Source: Impatiens glandulifera (lineage: Eukaryota > Streptophyta > Magnoliopsida > Ericales > Balsaminaceae). Taken from it: a stretch of DNA of 64,000 nt. Both the position numbers and the translations under genes were made by a program. Positions within the stretch are counted from its first letter, which is position 1. Each line of letters opens with the position of its first letter. The notes beneath the pieces are model-generated. The model was not told the origin of the DNA. It made no database searches and was given only the letters and a program-made list of their open reading frames with translations. Below, in pieces: positions 47,651-58,740 of this stretch. The stretch spans positions 124,001 to 188,000 of the forward strand of contig NW_025919593.1 in the NCBI RefSeq assembly GCF_907164915.1, given 5' to 3'.

Positions 47651-48453
47651 AAAACTCAAGTTGAAGATGAGACAGGAAGAAAGATCAAAATTGAAATGAA
47701 AACATGTCGATGTACCAAACATGTCAACTGCCGACGTACCAAACATGTCGTTGTACCAAACATGCCGACGTACCAAACATGCCGATGTACCAAACATGCC
47801 GACTGACGGGTTCAAACCGAGGACCTTCGGGTGGTTAAAGATATCCTCCTCTTTTTGACACTAGAGTAGTGAAAATTCATTAATAGAAGGCAATTTTTTT
47901 TAAAAAAAAATCACATTTCTCTACATTTTGGAACAAGCAATCTTCCTTTCGGCTTGGTGTAAATCATTGTGAGAGAATTGACATTATTACACATGTTTTA
48001 AATCTTTATAAATTTTTAAATGACTACCTTAAATTAGTAATATTTGAGATTCAAACCTAATTTTTAATGTAAAATATGAAAACTAAACTATATTAGACCA
48101 TTTGTGATGGTTAATTAAACTATATTTATAATTTGTATATATATATTTTTCTGAGTTATCCATACATATTTATACTCATATCAATATCTAAATAACCCTA
48201 TACTTTTAGTTAAATATTATAATATATATATATAAGTTAGTTCCATTTCTTATAAATAATTAATTTTAGTATAGGTAATAAAAAAGATTAAAAAAAGAAT
48301 TGGAGAATTTGAGTCACTTTTACATGTTCATGGTCAAAAGTAAAACAAGTGATAAAATGAACTTTTGGTTTTCAAATATGAGATTGAGTTAAAATTATAA
48401 TCTATCTAGTAAAAAAATCAAAAGGCCTAATCCAACCGGATTTCCTATGGTGT
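47651..48453. other. Intergenic stretch with a 17-bp tandem repeat
   Basis: 47706-47797 holds five copies of gccgacgtaccaaacat, with a 7-bp interruption after the first. 'ggttcaaaccgagg' at about 47811 is B-box-like. The rest is AT-rich. Confidence 0.6.
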
Positions 48454-48469
48454 AAAGCAAAATTATGTT

Positions 48470-49492
48470 CATCCACAAGGAGTTTCAAAATACCCGCATC
48501 AGAAGTGTCTGGCACGACCCCTGATTTGAAAACCAGCCTATCATCCACAAGGAGGAGTTTCAAAATACATGCATCAGAAGGGACTACACATAAGCGAAAA
48601 TCAGAGACATTAAAGACGGAAATTGGGACTCACTCCTGAGAAGAAATCTAGAAGGACAGAGGATACTTAATCATAAAAGTAACATACAACTACACGACAG
48701 ACCGGATATTCATGAATGGAAAGCTGAGGACTATGGAAAGCTGGTATCGAAGAAAATATGGGAGGTAACCCGGGAATAAGCACAGAAAGTAGAATGGGCT
48801 CCTCTTGTATGGTCAACGAAGATTATCCATAGACACCAGTTCATCCTATGGCTCGCCTTCTGGGAAAGACTCAACACTCGTGATCGTATCAGCAAGTATA
48901 TGAGCATCCCAGACACGAACTATCTTCTATGTAGAGGAAATGAAGAAACCATAGATCACTTATTTGGGAGCTATTGTATTGCTTCAGAGCTTTGGGACAG
49001 ATTCTATAAAAGCCTGGAGTTGATCAGTTTCCCGAGCGAATGGAATGAAATCAAAGATGCAGCACTACTCAAAGCCAAGGGAAATAGATTTGCAACAAGC
49101 GTGTTCAAGTGCGGCTTTGGAGCAGTGATGTATAACATTTGGCAAGAACGGAATGTAAGGGTATATGACAGAATCCGCAGGAGCGTTAAAGAGTTATGGA
49201 AAGATATTGTATCGGATTGCAGCGCCCTCGCGGGAACGTAGACAAGAATTCCAAGCACGGAGCAGAACTGAAATATCTGTAAGAATTGGAATTTACCGTT
49301 TTTAAACTCACTAGAATTGAAAGCATTGTAATCAAATAATTCATTTACGTTTTTAGCTTTTTAGCTTTTACTCAGAATGTTACGACTTCAAAATCATTCT
49401 AGGCCTGTCTAGAATGATCTCTTAAACTCGTGGTTTTTTTCCCATTTTTGAGAATTTTTAATGAAATGACGCTAAGTCGTTTTTCCTAAAAA
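48470..49492 (+). mobile_element. 5'-truncated LINE, same family as 17260-22100
   Basis: It is flanked by aaagcaaaattatgtt at 48454-48469 and 49493-49508. It matches the last kilobase of the first LINE closely, including the 3' end 'tttaatgaaatgacgctaagtcg' and a poly(A). The zf-RVT-region frame 48900-49241 (YLLCRGNEETIDHLFGSYC ... NIWQERNVRVYDRIRRS) is open here, whereas the older copy has stops. The 5' end holds a small internal duplication (catccacaaggagtttcaa at 48470 and about 48546). Confidence 0.95.
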
Positions 49493-49587
49493 AAAGCAAA
49501 ATTATGTTGCTTTAAGGAAAAGCAAACGGGCATAAATGTTGGTATTCGTTGCTAGAAACACTTTGACTCATAATAAAAGAGTAAAAA

Positions 49588-49691
49588 GAAACCGACCTAA
49601 GAGCGGTTGCTTTTCCTCAACAGAAACCAATCTAAGAGCGGTTGCTTTTCCTCAACACAACCGACCTAAGAGCGGTTGCTTTTACTCAACA
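49588..49691. repeat. Three 35-bp tandem repeats
   Basis: Copies at 49588-49622, 49623-49657 and 49658-49691, with a partial fourth. Each contains the small palindrome aaccgacctaagagcggtt followed by 'gcttttcctcaac'. The layout recalls CACTA subterminal units, but the sequence differs and no element ends are seen. Confidence 0.85.
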
Positions 49692-50168
49692 GAAACCGGC
49701 AAAGTAACAGTTGAAATGATTAGAATTAAAAAATAAAAAATACTAGCAATTCATAAATAATAAATCCGACCTGATTAAAAATCAAATTTCAACATATATA
49801 CTAACCATTCCAACATCATTCAGTCAATAATTCAAAATTTGATTTTGTAATTACAAACAAAACTATCTAATGTAGCACCTGCACAAACTAACTGTGTTCT
49901 TCAAGAAGCCAAATAAAAACAAGCACATAAATGGTTATACCTGTTTTAAACAGGCTGTTTATACATGTTTAGAACTGATTTTCTTCAATTGGGATAAAAT
50001 AAATTAGTAAGCAATCAAATTGTTAAAGTTTAGAATAAAATAAATTGGTAACCAAGTTTACATTAACTTGCATCTAATGATGAAAAGTTTAATACAGATA
50101 ATCAAATGAAGGAAACTAATTTAAGATGTTTATGGTACAGAAACCTCAAGATCCATATGATTTATCTG

Positions 50169-50245
<77 letters not shown>

Positions 50246-50613
50246 CATTCTAAATTTAATAAAATAAAATTAATAATAATAAAAACAAAACTCTTATTTT
50301 AAATGTTAACAATTTTGATCCCTTTATGTTGATGGTTTGAATTTGGGTGTAATCTTACATTCTTTATGACTTTAAATACACTATCTTTAAATAAAAATAA
50401 TAAATTGCTAAATTTTATAAATGAAACTTCACAATAATATAACTGATTGATTCATCAATAATTCATAATTAAATACAATAATTGCAGAAAGGAAACACTC
50501 TCTTCCTTTTATTTGTTTAATTACTTAGTCCAAACATGTAGAACACACAACACACATTAACATTTAATACATATATTATATATAAATACCATTATTAAAC
50601 TTGAACATGAATT
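49692..50613. other. AT-rich region downstream of USP2
   Basis: It contains a (TA)n tract at 50172-50235. No gene is seen. The last ~100 bp before the stop codon of USP2 probably belong to its 3' UTR. Confidence 0.5.
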
Positions 50614-51390
50614 TCACAATGGCTTCTTCACCACTAGAACCGAACAATTGGCATTGTGCATACAATAGTTGCTCACACTACCTAGGATAACCCTGCATGT
50701 TTCGATTATATTTTAATTTAGTAAACTAGCACGAACCCTAATAGTTATTATCTACGACTTCATCTTAAGTTGTTCTAATATATTGACTTGTAATATTGAA
50801 AGTGGTAAATAATATGTACCTCTTTAGTGGTCCTCGGCCATGACTCCCAACTATTAGCATTTGGATGTTATGTTTCTCGACAGCTTCGCAAATGACTTCT
50901 TTTGGATCTCCAACCTCTGTTATTGTCTCCACATCCTCTACCTTCAATGATGAAAAAAACCCAAAATTAATCCTTGGTGATCGATCTATATATAAACATA
51001 AATGAAATTAAATTAAAATTACAAGTCCATGTTTAATGCAAATCTCCTTGGCTTTTTCTAGAAGAGACATGGCAACCTTCCTCTGATTTTCTTGAAATGT
51101 TTGAATCAATTCCACAGCTGTTGATTAGAGATGAAAAATGATGATGATGAATATGCGGGGTTTAATTAGTAAGCGATAAAAAGGGAAGATTGAGTATGTT
51201 ACGCACGGGTTGAGCCGAAAGAGGAAGCATGGAGATAGCTGTATTCGTTGAGTGGTTGGATGGTTAGAATGATGAGTTGTGTATTAGAATCTATAAGGTT
51301 TTGAAGTGCCCATTCTAATGCATAGTGGCTACTTTCGCTCACGTCTATGGCTACCATCACTTTCTTCTTCATCTTCTTATCTCCTTCCAT
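50614..51390 (-). CDS. Universal stress protein family gene (USP2), four exons, 159 aa
   Basis: Exons on the minus strand: 51207-51390, 51023-51117, 50820-50941 and 50614-50692, 480 bp, all junctions in frame with GT-AG borders. The protein begins MEGDKKMKKKVMVAIDVSES, has HYALEWALQNL, then SLLEKAKEICIKHGL and VGDPKEVICEAVEK, and the complete nucleotide motif GSHGRGPLKRVILGS (G-x2-G-x9-G-S), ending SVSNYCMHNANCSVLVVKKPL. This is a standard plant UspA-type protein (PF00582), predicted to bind ATP and to act in the cytosol. The start at 51390 fits the family; an in-frame ATG at 51459 would add a leucine-rich 23-residue stretch unlike family members. Introns are short (82-127 bp). Intron positions and phases match USP1, so the two are tandem paralogues. 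Confidence 0.92.
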
Positions 51391-52214
51391 TTCTCTTTTT
51401 CTGAATCCAAGAAGAAGAAGAAGAAGTTTGGGATAAATACTTGGTTGGATTGAAGGCACCTAATAATCATACAACTACCATTCAAACTAATAATAATTCA
51501 TATGCATGGTCACATGACTCAAATGGTGGTTGATGTTAACTCATTTTCTTTATTACTTGTTATACAATATCACTATTTAATGCCATTATTATTAATATTT
51601 ATAAATCAATGTTTTATCTTCTCACTACGAGCTCAAATGACAAGAATGATTTTTAAGAGATTAAAAATAACATGTTCAATCTTCATTTAAAACATTTTAA
51701 GTTAAATTGAAAGTAATTGTTATGGCCCTACAAATATATGTTAGTTTCCAATAATAATAATAATAATTTGTCTATAACAATAATACCAGTGAGAATTAAT
51801 GCAAAAAGACAAAATATATAAAAAAAAAACACCTTTATTTCCAAAAATATCTTTCAAAGGGTAATTGATGTGAATTCAATAATAGATAAACGTTTTCCAT
51901 GATCCAACACTTTTTGGTTGTGACATTTGGTAGTAACAAGGTGTGATCAACAATGTTAAATCAAATCCTCTAAATAAATATTTCATTCACAAATTTTAGA
52001 TTTTGATTCATTTTGGTTTATTTTCTTTTTTGTGTTGTTTAATATGAAAAAATAGTCTTAATATATATTTTATAAAAAAATTATTAATTAAAATAAGAAA
52101 TTACATATAAAAAATATTTAATCTACAAATTAAGTAAGAAACTAAATGAGAATTTATATTTTATATAGTACAAAGATTTTGCAAAAATTATAATTAGAAT
52201 GGAGAATATTCAAC
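51391..52214. other. USP2 upstream region
   Basis: An (aag)n run at 51405-51425 lies in the presumed 5' UTR. No TATA box stands out. The rest is AT-rich with an (aat)n run at 51751-51768. Confidence 0.4.
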
Positions 52215-53060
52215 TATAAGTAAAACTCGATAAATTAATACTCGATTATTTAATAAACTCTCTAAGATAATATTTTTGGTCGGTCCCGACTCGGGGATAG
52301 GGTGCTAAATTAATAATTCGCTAAAATTATAAGATAATACATTTTTGATAATTTCTTTAGACCTCATATAAAATATAAATTAATAATTCCTTATATATAG
52401 CATATTACATGAATCATTTATGAAGATTTCTTGAAAAATGACTCAATTGTCTTTTGTTTTTTGTTGAAATCAATTTTCCCTTGAATGTCGTCTCTAATTT
52501 TCCTTGGCATGATAAGAACTTTTGGTGTTGTTTTTTCATAGCTCAATGAATGTGATTTCGTTTTAATAGCTTCGTTTCGCGAAGGGGGCTCCATTATAGT
52601 TACTATGAACCCATTCTTGCAATTGCTTTTGAGTGAGACTTGGATTATCCTTGTTGTGCTTGCATAATGTTTTTCGAATCTCGTCTGTCATTGTTGTTTT
52701 TTTCACACTTTTAAGATGGGAAGTCATGTTGTGTGTATAATTAGTATTTTGATCTTGTTTATATAGAAAATATTTTTAATATCCATAAAGTGATACATTA
52801 AACACAAAAACATAATAAGGTTGGAGATTGAAGATTTCTTTTAAATTGGGTCATTCATTTGATATACAGTATATGCATTATATACAATAATTAAATGAAA
52901 GTTTAAAGGTGTTTTTAAAATAAGTATTTTACTATAAATTAATAAAATATTAATTAATATATAAATTAATAATTATTAATTTATCGATTAATTATTAACT
53001 TTTTTAATTAATAAATTTTGGTCGTCCCAAGTATATTATTTAATTTTATTTAGTTAGATG
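52215..53060 (-). mobile_element. Pogo-like (Tc1/mariner) relic
   Basis: The left end (52216-52240, taagtaaaactcgataaatt) and internal 'ttggtcggtccc' (52281) resemble the Lemi1/pogo type of plant elements, whose ends are rich in 'ctataaattaataa' and 'ggtccc'. A second 'aattttggtcgtccc' occurs near 53017. The interior encodes, on the minus strand, the two ends of a pogo transposase (next entry). Terminal repeats are too decayed to fix the borders; the right border is a guess. Confidence 0.6.
52418..52727 (-). pseudogene. Pogo-type transposase remnant: N-terminal HTH and C-terminal PIP box
   Basis: From the ATG at 52727 a 54-codon frame reads MTDEIRKTLCKHNKDNPSL then TQKQLQEWV, the first helix-turn-helix of CENP-B/ABP1-like pogo transposases. 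It stops at 52563. A neighbouring frame continues coherently (SYEKTTPKVLIMPRKIRDD, then KIDFNKKQKTIESFFKK) to a stop at 52418-52420. QKTIESFF at 52433-52456 fits the PCNA-interaction consensus Q-x-x-I-x-x-F-F, a feature known at the C terminus of pogo transposases. The DDD catalytic core is absent, so this is an internal-deletion derivative with one frameshift. Confidence 0.65.
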
Positions 53061-53534
53061 TTTAAAATTAGTTTAAACCTATCATAATATAATTATTGAA
53101 TATATAAGACCAGATATCCAAAAATTTGTAAATAAATCAAATATCTAATATATCAAATCCGACAAATATAAGATCATAGGTATTGATAGTATATAATCCA
53201 TATAATATAACCAAATTTAAATTTATCTATAAAAAAAAAAGTTATTCAACCCAATTGGCCGATAAGTCCCAACCAGCACAAACCCCAACTTATCTAAGAA
53301 TTTATTACTACCACTAAGAAGATACTTTTCTATTTTGGAGCTTTACTACTAGAGAAATTTATGATGAATAACCAAGATGAAGATGTATGTAAATTCCAAT
53401 ATCTTTCCTAATTTATCTTACATCTTTTGTTATATTCATTTCTCATCTACAAATCTAATAAAAACTCTTCAAGGTGATGAGATTTCTCTACTTATTCAAT
53501 AAAACAAGTCTGAAACCAGTCACACCATTCATTC
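53061..53534. other. AT-rich stretch, 3' side of the amidotransferase gene
   Basis: No gene is seen. The last ~150 bp before 53535 are probably the 3' UTR of the amidotransferase gene. Confidence 0.4.
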
Positions 53535-55662
53535 TTATAGCCAATCAATAGCATTAGCAGCACCATTGTTGATTTTCTTGTCAAGAACATCTGAGCAAAT
53601 CTGACCCATTAAATGGTAGAAAGAAAGCATATCAGAAAGCTGTCCTACATTCATCTTCCCCATTATACTCCTTGCTAGCTTTTCCCTTTCTTCATTCATC
53701 TTCAATCTGTCTTTGTAAACTGATCCATTCCTAACAGTTGCTCCCATCTGTTTTAGCCTCTTCTCTTGTTGCACACTCAGGGCCACATTTGCCTGCAAAA
53801 ATGTCGAGATTATAAATCCATCATTCGAAAATAAAATTTACAAAATTTGTATTTTACCTCGAGGAATTCAGCTCCAGGCTTCAACTCAGATTCCTGGTGT
53901 GAAATTAGTCCTACTTTCCCAGCACTATACATGTCTTTAGCAATTGAAAAACTCTTAACTATTATCTTCCTTTTCTTCTCCAATTCTTGATCAATCTTTA
54001 CAGTCTTCTTCAAACCACTCTGTTTCTTCTCATAAGCTATCACTGCCTTGACAAATTCCTGTAAAATCAAATCAAATCTTGTTGATTAAGTTACAAAAGA
54101 AAAAAACTTGTATAATTTTCAGTACCTGATATGCAGAAGGGCAGCCTGGATAATCGAAATCATCTGAATCATTTTGCCTCATTCTTTCAGGATGAAATTG
54201 CAGCCCCATAATAAACTTCCCCTCTTCTGGATTATAGGCATCGGGATCATAGAACCCTTCGATCAATCCATCAGGCGAGAATGCCATAGGAACAAAACGT
54301 TGTGCAAGTTTCTTAACTCCTTGATGGTGATAACTGTTTACCAAAATATCCATTTCCCCTCCTTCCAATGAATCCTTAAACCATTGATGGAGTGGGGTTT
54401 TCTCCACAACTCTCACCGGATGCCTATGCCCGTCGTAGTTTTCATAGTCAATATGATTAACATGAACAGAACCGCCGTTTTTCTTTGACAGTTCTTTCTC
54501 TATGTCTTGAAATAATGTTCCTCCACATGCCACATTTAGGACTTGTGATCCTCTGCATATTCCCAAATAGGGAATGTTCCTTTCTAGACAAAGTTTAGCT
54601 AATCCCAACTCGATACTGTCTTTTTCTCGATCTATGGTGGTATCGCTTGAATGGAGTTTCTTGATTTCTTCAAGCTCGTCGAGGGAGAAATCAGACAGTT
54701 CAGAATCGTAAAGTGTTGGGTCGATATCTTCACCTTCACAAAGAAGGACACCATGGATTGGCTCGAAGCTTTCGAGGAGCATGTGAAGTCCATTTACTCT
54801 AGGGACTATCACTGGGACTGCTCCATAACTGACAATTAAGTCTAGATGGTATTCACCTGTTCAATTCAAAATCAATGTCCAAAATTCAGCAATGACTCAA
54901 ATTCATTTAGCTCGAGGGCAGAAATTGGGAAAAACGAAAAACAGAAACACATGAAAAATAGTAATGATTCATAATCAACCAAACAAGTTATGAAATGGGC
55001 TCTATTGAAAACACTTTATGGAGCTGTATCTAAGTATGAGTCTGAGTTTGGATGAGAAAATGGCAACAAATTTATGAATATCGAGATATGTTATGTTCTA
55101 AAACATTATCTAATCTTAAATCATATCATACCAATGAAATAATTGACACATAAAAGTGTTTCCAATACAATTTATCTATCAAATTTCAGATCTATCTCAA
55201 GAAAGTGTTGACAAATGGGCGACAATCTACATGTTTTTTCAGACATTTACAGATTGCAACATCTTGTAGACAAATCAAATAACAACAATGATCCAAAAAA
55301 CACATCAGAAAACCCACATTGATCCAAATCATCAACTCAATCAAAACAACCTATCATGAAAATGCAAATAGACCCATTTTAATATATGCATCAGGTTCAA
55401 ATCACAAATGCCATATCCATGCCAATGTGCATACAACAATGTTGAATCGATCGATCCATCGATCTATCTCTAAGTAAAGGTTATAACTTTACTCTAGGAT
55501 TTTATAAATACAGATAATCCTTAAAACATTCATAACATGGGTTTCAATTCTCCATGTAAAAAAAGAAAACTAACCCACAAAATCGACGAACTTATTCTTG
55601 CGAACGGTGCGACGAGAGACAATAAGAACCCTAGGGAGAATGTTGGAAAGCTCAGATGCCAT
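53535..55662 (-). CDS. Class-I glutamine amidotransferase / peptidase C26 family protein, four exons, 425 aa
   Basis: Exons on the minus strand: 55575-55662, 54126-54856, 53858-54058 and 53535-53792, 1278 bp, in frame. The protein starts [19 protein letters not shown] and has [21 protein letters not shown]. The catalytic domain includes [15 protein letters not shown], the nucleophile elbow [17 protein letters not shown] (Cys) and GLQFHPER (His-x-Glu), so the Cys-His-Glu triad is intact. The C-terminal third ([19 protein letters not shown]..., [21 protein letters not shown], ...[20 protein letters not shown]) is a charged helical extension seen in plant members of this family such as Arabidopsis GAT1_2.1 and its relatives. 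Family members act on gamma-glutamyl or glutamine side chains; the exact substrate here is unknown. No targeting peptide is evident. Length agrees with the family (about 400-430 aa). Confidence 0.93.
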
Positions 55663-55829
55663 TTTTTTTGAAAAACACAAAGTTTGTAAGATGTTAAAGC
55701 GAATCAATGAATCCCCAAATCGAAAGAAAATAATATAAATCAAATGTGGATTGTGAATGTGAATGCTACTGCATGCTTTGTATAGAAATGAAGGTTTTAG
55801 GGATACCCGGTTCGCCGCGATCAGCTGGC

Positions 55830-55837
55830 TATATATA
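55830..55837 (-). promoter_or_regulatory. TATA box of the amidotransferase gene
   Basis: gcgtatatatagc on the minus strand, about 170 bp upstream of the ATG at 55662 and in an otherwise mixed-composition promoter. Confidence 0.6.
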
Positions 55838-55893
55838 CGCACATTTCATGAAATAGAAAAAAAAAAAAAAAAAAAGTCAAAACTGAAGAGAGG

Positions 55894-55901
55894 TGACGTG
55901 G
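55894..55901 (-). promoter_or_regulatory. ACGT-core (ABRE/G-box-like) element
   Basis: tgacgtgg on the plus strand, about 60 bp upstream of the TATA box. ACGT cores of this kind are bound by plant bZIP factors, often in stress or ABA responses. This is a motif match only. Confidence 0.4.
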
Positions 55902-56868
55902 TCGAATTAATGCTGTTGGATAAGAGATAAGGCTGACAACCGGCTGAGTGTATGTTCCAATTGTATTTGAATGAAATTATCTTTGTTTGTTGGAAACATG
56001 ATAATGGTGTTTATTTATTAAGTTAATATAAATCTAATTTTAAATTAACAAAATTGGAAACATGATAATGGTGTATTTACTTTTTTATTTTTATGTTAAT
56101 TAGAATGATTTTGGTTAATAGATTAAAATATATTTAAAGAGATTAATCTCATTATATATATTTATATTATTACATATTTTAGATGTATAAATTATTGAAA
56201 GTTTCATAAGATAGTATTGAAAATTGGATCATTTGAATGTGTGAAGTATATTGTAATTAATAATGTTAAGATTTTATTAAAACTAGTATATTCACTTTGC
56301 ATTGTTGCAAGAATTAAATAAATAAATTATGGAAATATTTATACATTATAATTAATAATCGATCACACAGGTTTAAAATAATATTTAATAACTATTCAAT
56401 TAAATTAATGAATATTATATAACAAAAATTAATAATAAAATAGAAAAATAAATTGCATAATTGAATAATTATAGTACATAAATAAATATTTTATCACATT
56501 TTAAATAAATTTATAATATTAATTTTTTAATATTCTAATTAACCATTAAAAAAAAAAGATGAGGGGTGATATGAGAGGAAATTTGAGAAAGGGAATGACG
56601 TGTCCAAATCACTAACTGTAAAAAGAATAAAGACTGAGGAGAGAAGAGAGATTTATCACTAAAAATTTAGTGATAATTTATAATATTAAAATAATTATTT
56701 TGAATAAATAATATTAAAAAATTAACCCCATATTTAAAAGCCTATTTAAAATTAACCCCGTAGTTAAAAACCTATTTAAAATTAAAAACAAAAGGTGAGA
56801 GAAAAATCAATTTCGGGTTTTAAATAAAAATAATATATATATATATATATCCGTAATCGGGTTTAGCC
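55902..56868. other. AT-rich stretch with a half MITE
   Basis: 56557-56625 (gaggggtgatatgagaggaa ... gggaatgacgtgtc) matches one terminal arm of the MITE at 23373-23583; the other arm is missing. The rest is AT-rich with a (TA)n tract near 56831. Confidence 0.55.
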
Positions 56869-58189
56869 AAAAACAGATGAATTCGATGTAGTTAGGAACC
56901 GCGTCCATCGGATGGACGCTCGAATCCCATCCAACGCACCAGAGCGCTCCGCGTAGCCCGTTGTAGCGGAAGGAAGCGCGCGCCGAGGAGCATCGGATCA
57001 ACTAACGGGACGTTAAACCCGTTAGCCGAAAATGCAAGTGTTTGATGGAACGCTGATGGAACGCCAAACGTGCATCCAAACGACGTCGTTTTGGCATTGT
57101 TCTTCGTCTTCATCTTCATCGTGATCGCCGAGCAGATAAGCATGAAGAACACAAATCGATCTTGGATTTTTGGAACTCACCCATTTGTTGATGGTTTTGA
57201 CCCGTTCAAAAGCCAAAATGATCACGCTGAGATCGTGATCATTCTCCCTATGCCCATAGGACTTATCACGGCCTACTCTAGTGAGTTAACTGAAGAACAA
57301 CCAAAATACATAAATGTATTTTGGCTGATTCAAGCCACTAGGCTTTGTGAACCGACCTAGGAGGAGTATAAATACGCCCCTCAAGTGATTTCGAAGTTAA
57401 CCAACCAACATAGCCCTCTTAAATCGAAGAAATTCAAATTTCGCCATTAAAGCTTGAAGCTTTCGGATTTTTTGAAATTTTTGTTTAAGGCCTGGAAGGT
57501 CGGATATGTGCATCCAAAAAGCTTTCATAAGGTTCAAGTAGTGTTCTTCAATCCTTTGTAAGGTTCCAGTCATCCTTAAATTCGTATTTACAGTTTGAAT
57601 TTAGAATTTTTATATTTCAAATTACATAAGCTTGTATGCTTATTGTTTATGTGATTTGATAATTGAATATTGATTATAGGATCATTTAAAAACTATCTGG
57701 ATATGATATAATCCATGAATCAATTTAATTAAAAAAACTTAAATTTGAATTTAAAAGAAAAAATGAGTTTTTTGTTATTGGGTTAATTCGATTGAATCAC
57801 AACCCAGAAAGCTTCCCAACATGATTGTAATGATGTTGGACAATTATTTGAATCATGTTTCATTAAAATTAAAAATTTTAAAATAAAATGAAAATTTTGA
57901 TTTCTGTAATTACTCAAAACAAAAAGTTAGTGTTCTTGTTTTGGTATCAATCAAGTATATGTGTTATAAGGAAGCTATTAAATAGCTCATTTCACTTCAA
58001 AACAACCTTAAAATCAAAAACTCAATATTGATAAAAAAAAAATTGTTTTGAACAAATTAATCATCATCCAAGTCGATCCATACCTTGAGATGATGATCAA
58101 TCTGTTTTTGGGAGTTTTGTGAAGCTACCCAAGCTCTTGGATCAAAGATTTAGAGCTAAAAGTTTTAATTATTAAAATTGTGTTCTTGA
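56869..58189 (+). other. CpG-rich, promoter-like block, possible gypsy LTR
   Basis: 56869-57100 is much richer in CpG than the surroundings and includes the perfect 14-bp palindrome aaacgacgtcgttt (57078-57091). A clear TATA box, tataaata, is at 57367-57374, followed by about 200 bp of mixed text (57375-57580) and then AT-rich DNA. The arrangement is that of a plant LTR promoter and R region, but no second LTR, primer-binding site or coding part is in view. The frames at 57070-57360 (+) and 56892-57225 (-) are not recognised. Confidence 0.35.
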
Positions 58190-58740
58190 GGATCGAGGCC
58201 CGTGAGCCGAGGACCGAGAATCCTCTCTTGACCAAAACCAAGGACTAATAAAAATAAACTAAGACCAAGACTTAGGACCGGTGTTCTTGAGTTAGGAACG
58301 AGGTCTATGACCAATGTTCTTGAGCTATGACCGAGAAATCCGACCGAGGATTCTCACCTAGGACTGATAGAATTCAGACCTAGGACCGAGAGGTCTAACT
58401 TGGGACCGAGACTCCAATGACTCGAGACCGAGAAATCCAATCTTGGGATCGAGAATCCCAGACTCGGGACCGAGCCTCCCGAGACCAAAGACCAAGGAAC
58501 TTAGCTAGAGATAGCCCTAGACCGAGAGGTTTATGCACCTCGATATAAAAAACCTAGCCTCAGGCTAGTCCAAGACTGATAGGTTATTACACGTAGACCA
58601 GTAAGATTAGCTAAGGGCCGAGAGTCCTCAACACCTCGACTGAGAGTCTCCGGTACTCAGACCGAGAGCTCCCAAGCCCAGACTAAGGGTCTTTAGACCC
58701 CGATCGATAAAACCGAACCCAAGCCTTAGGACTCCGGTCC
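58190..58740. repeat. Degenerate array of 'gaccgag' repeats
   Basis: Variants of 'ctNggaccgagaNtcc' recur some twenty times at irregular spacing of 20-35 bp, e.g. near 58217, 58335, 58387, 58408, 58427 and 58461. No reading frame crosses it. It looks like a diverged minisatellite within a long LTR or untranslated region. Confidence 0.75.

Noticed and set aside
51390..51459. Upstream in-frame ATG giving USP2 a leucine-rich leader that looks like a signal peptide
   Set aside because: The leader includes the translated (aag)n complement in the 5' UTR and USP proteins of this type are cytosolic; the 51390 ATG fits the family.
57070..57360. 96-codon plus-strand frame in the CpG-rich block
   Set aside because: No recognisable domain; it ends just upstream of the TATA box, so it would not be transcribed from that promoter.
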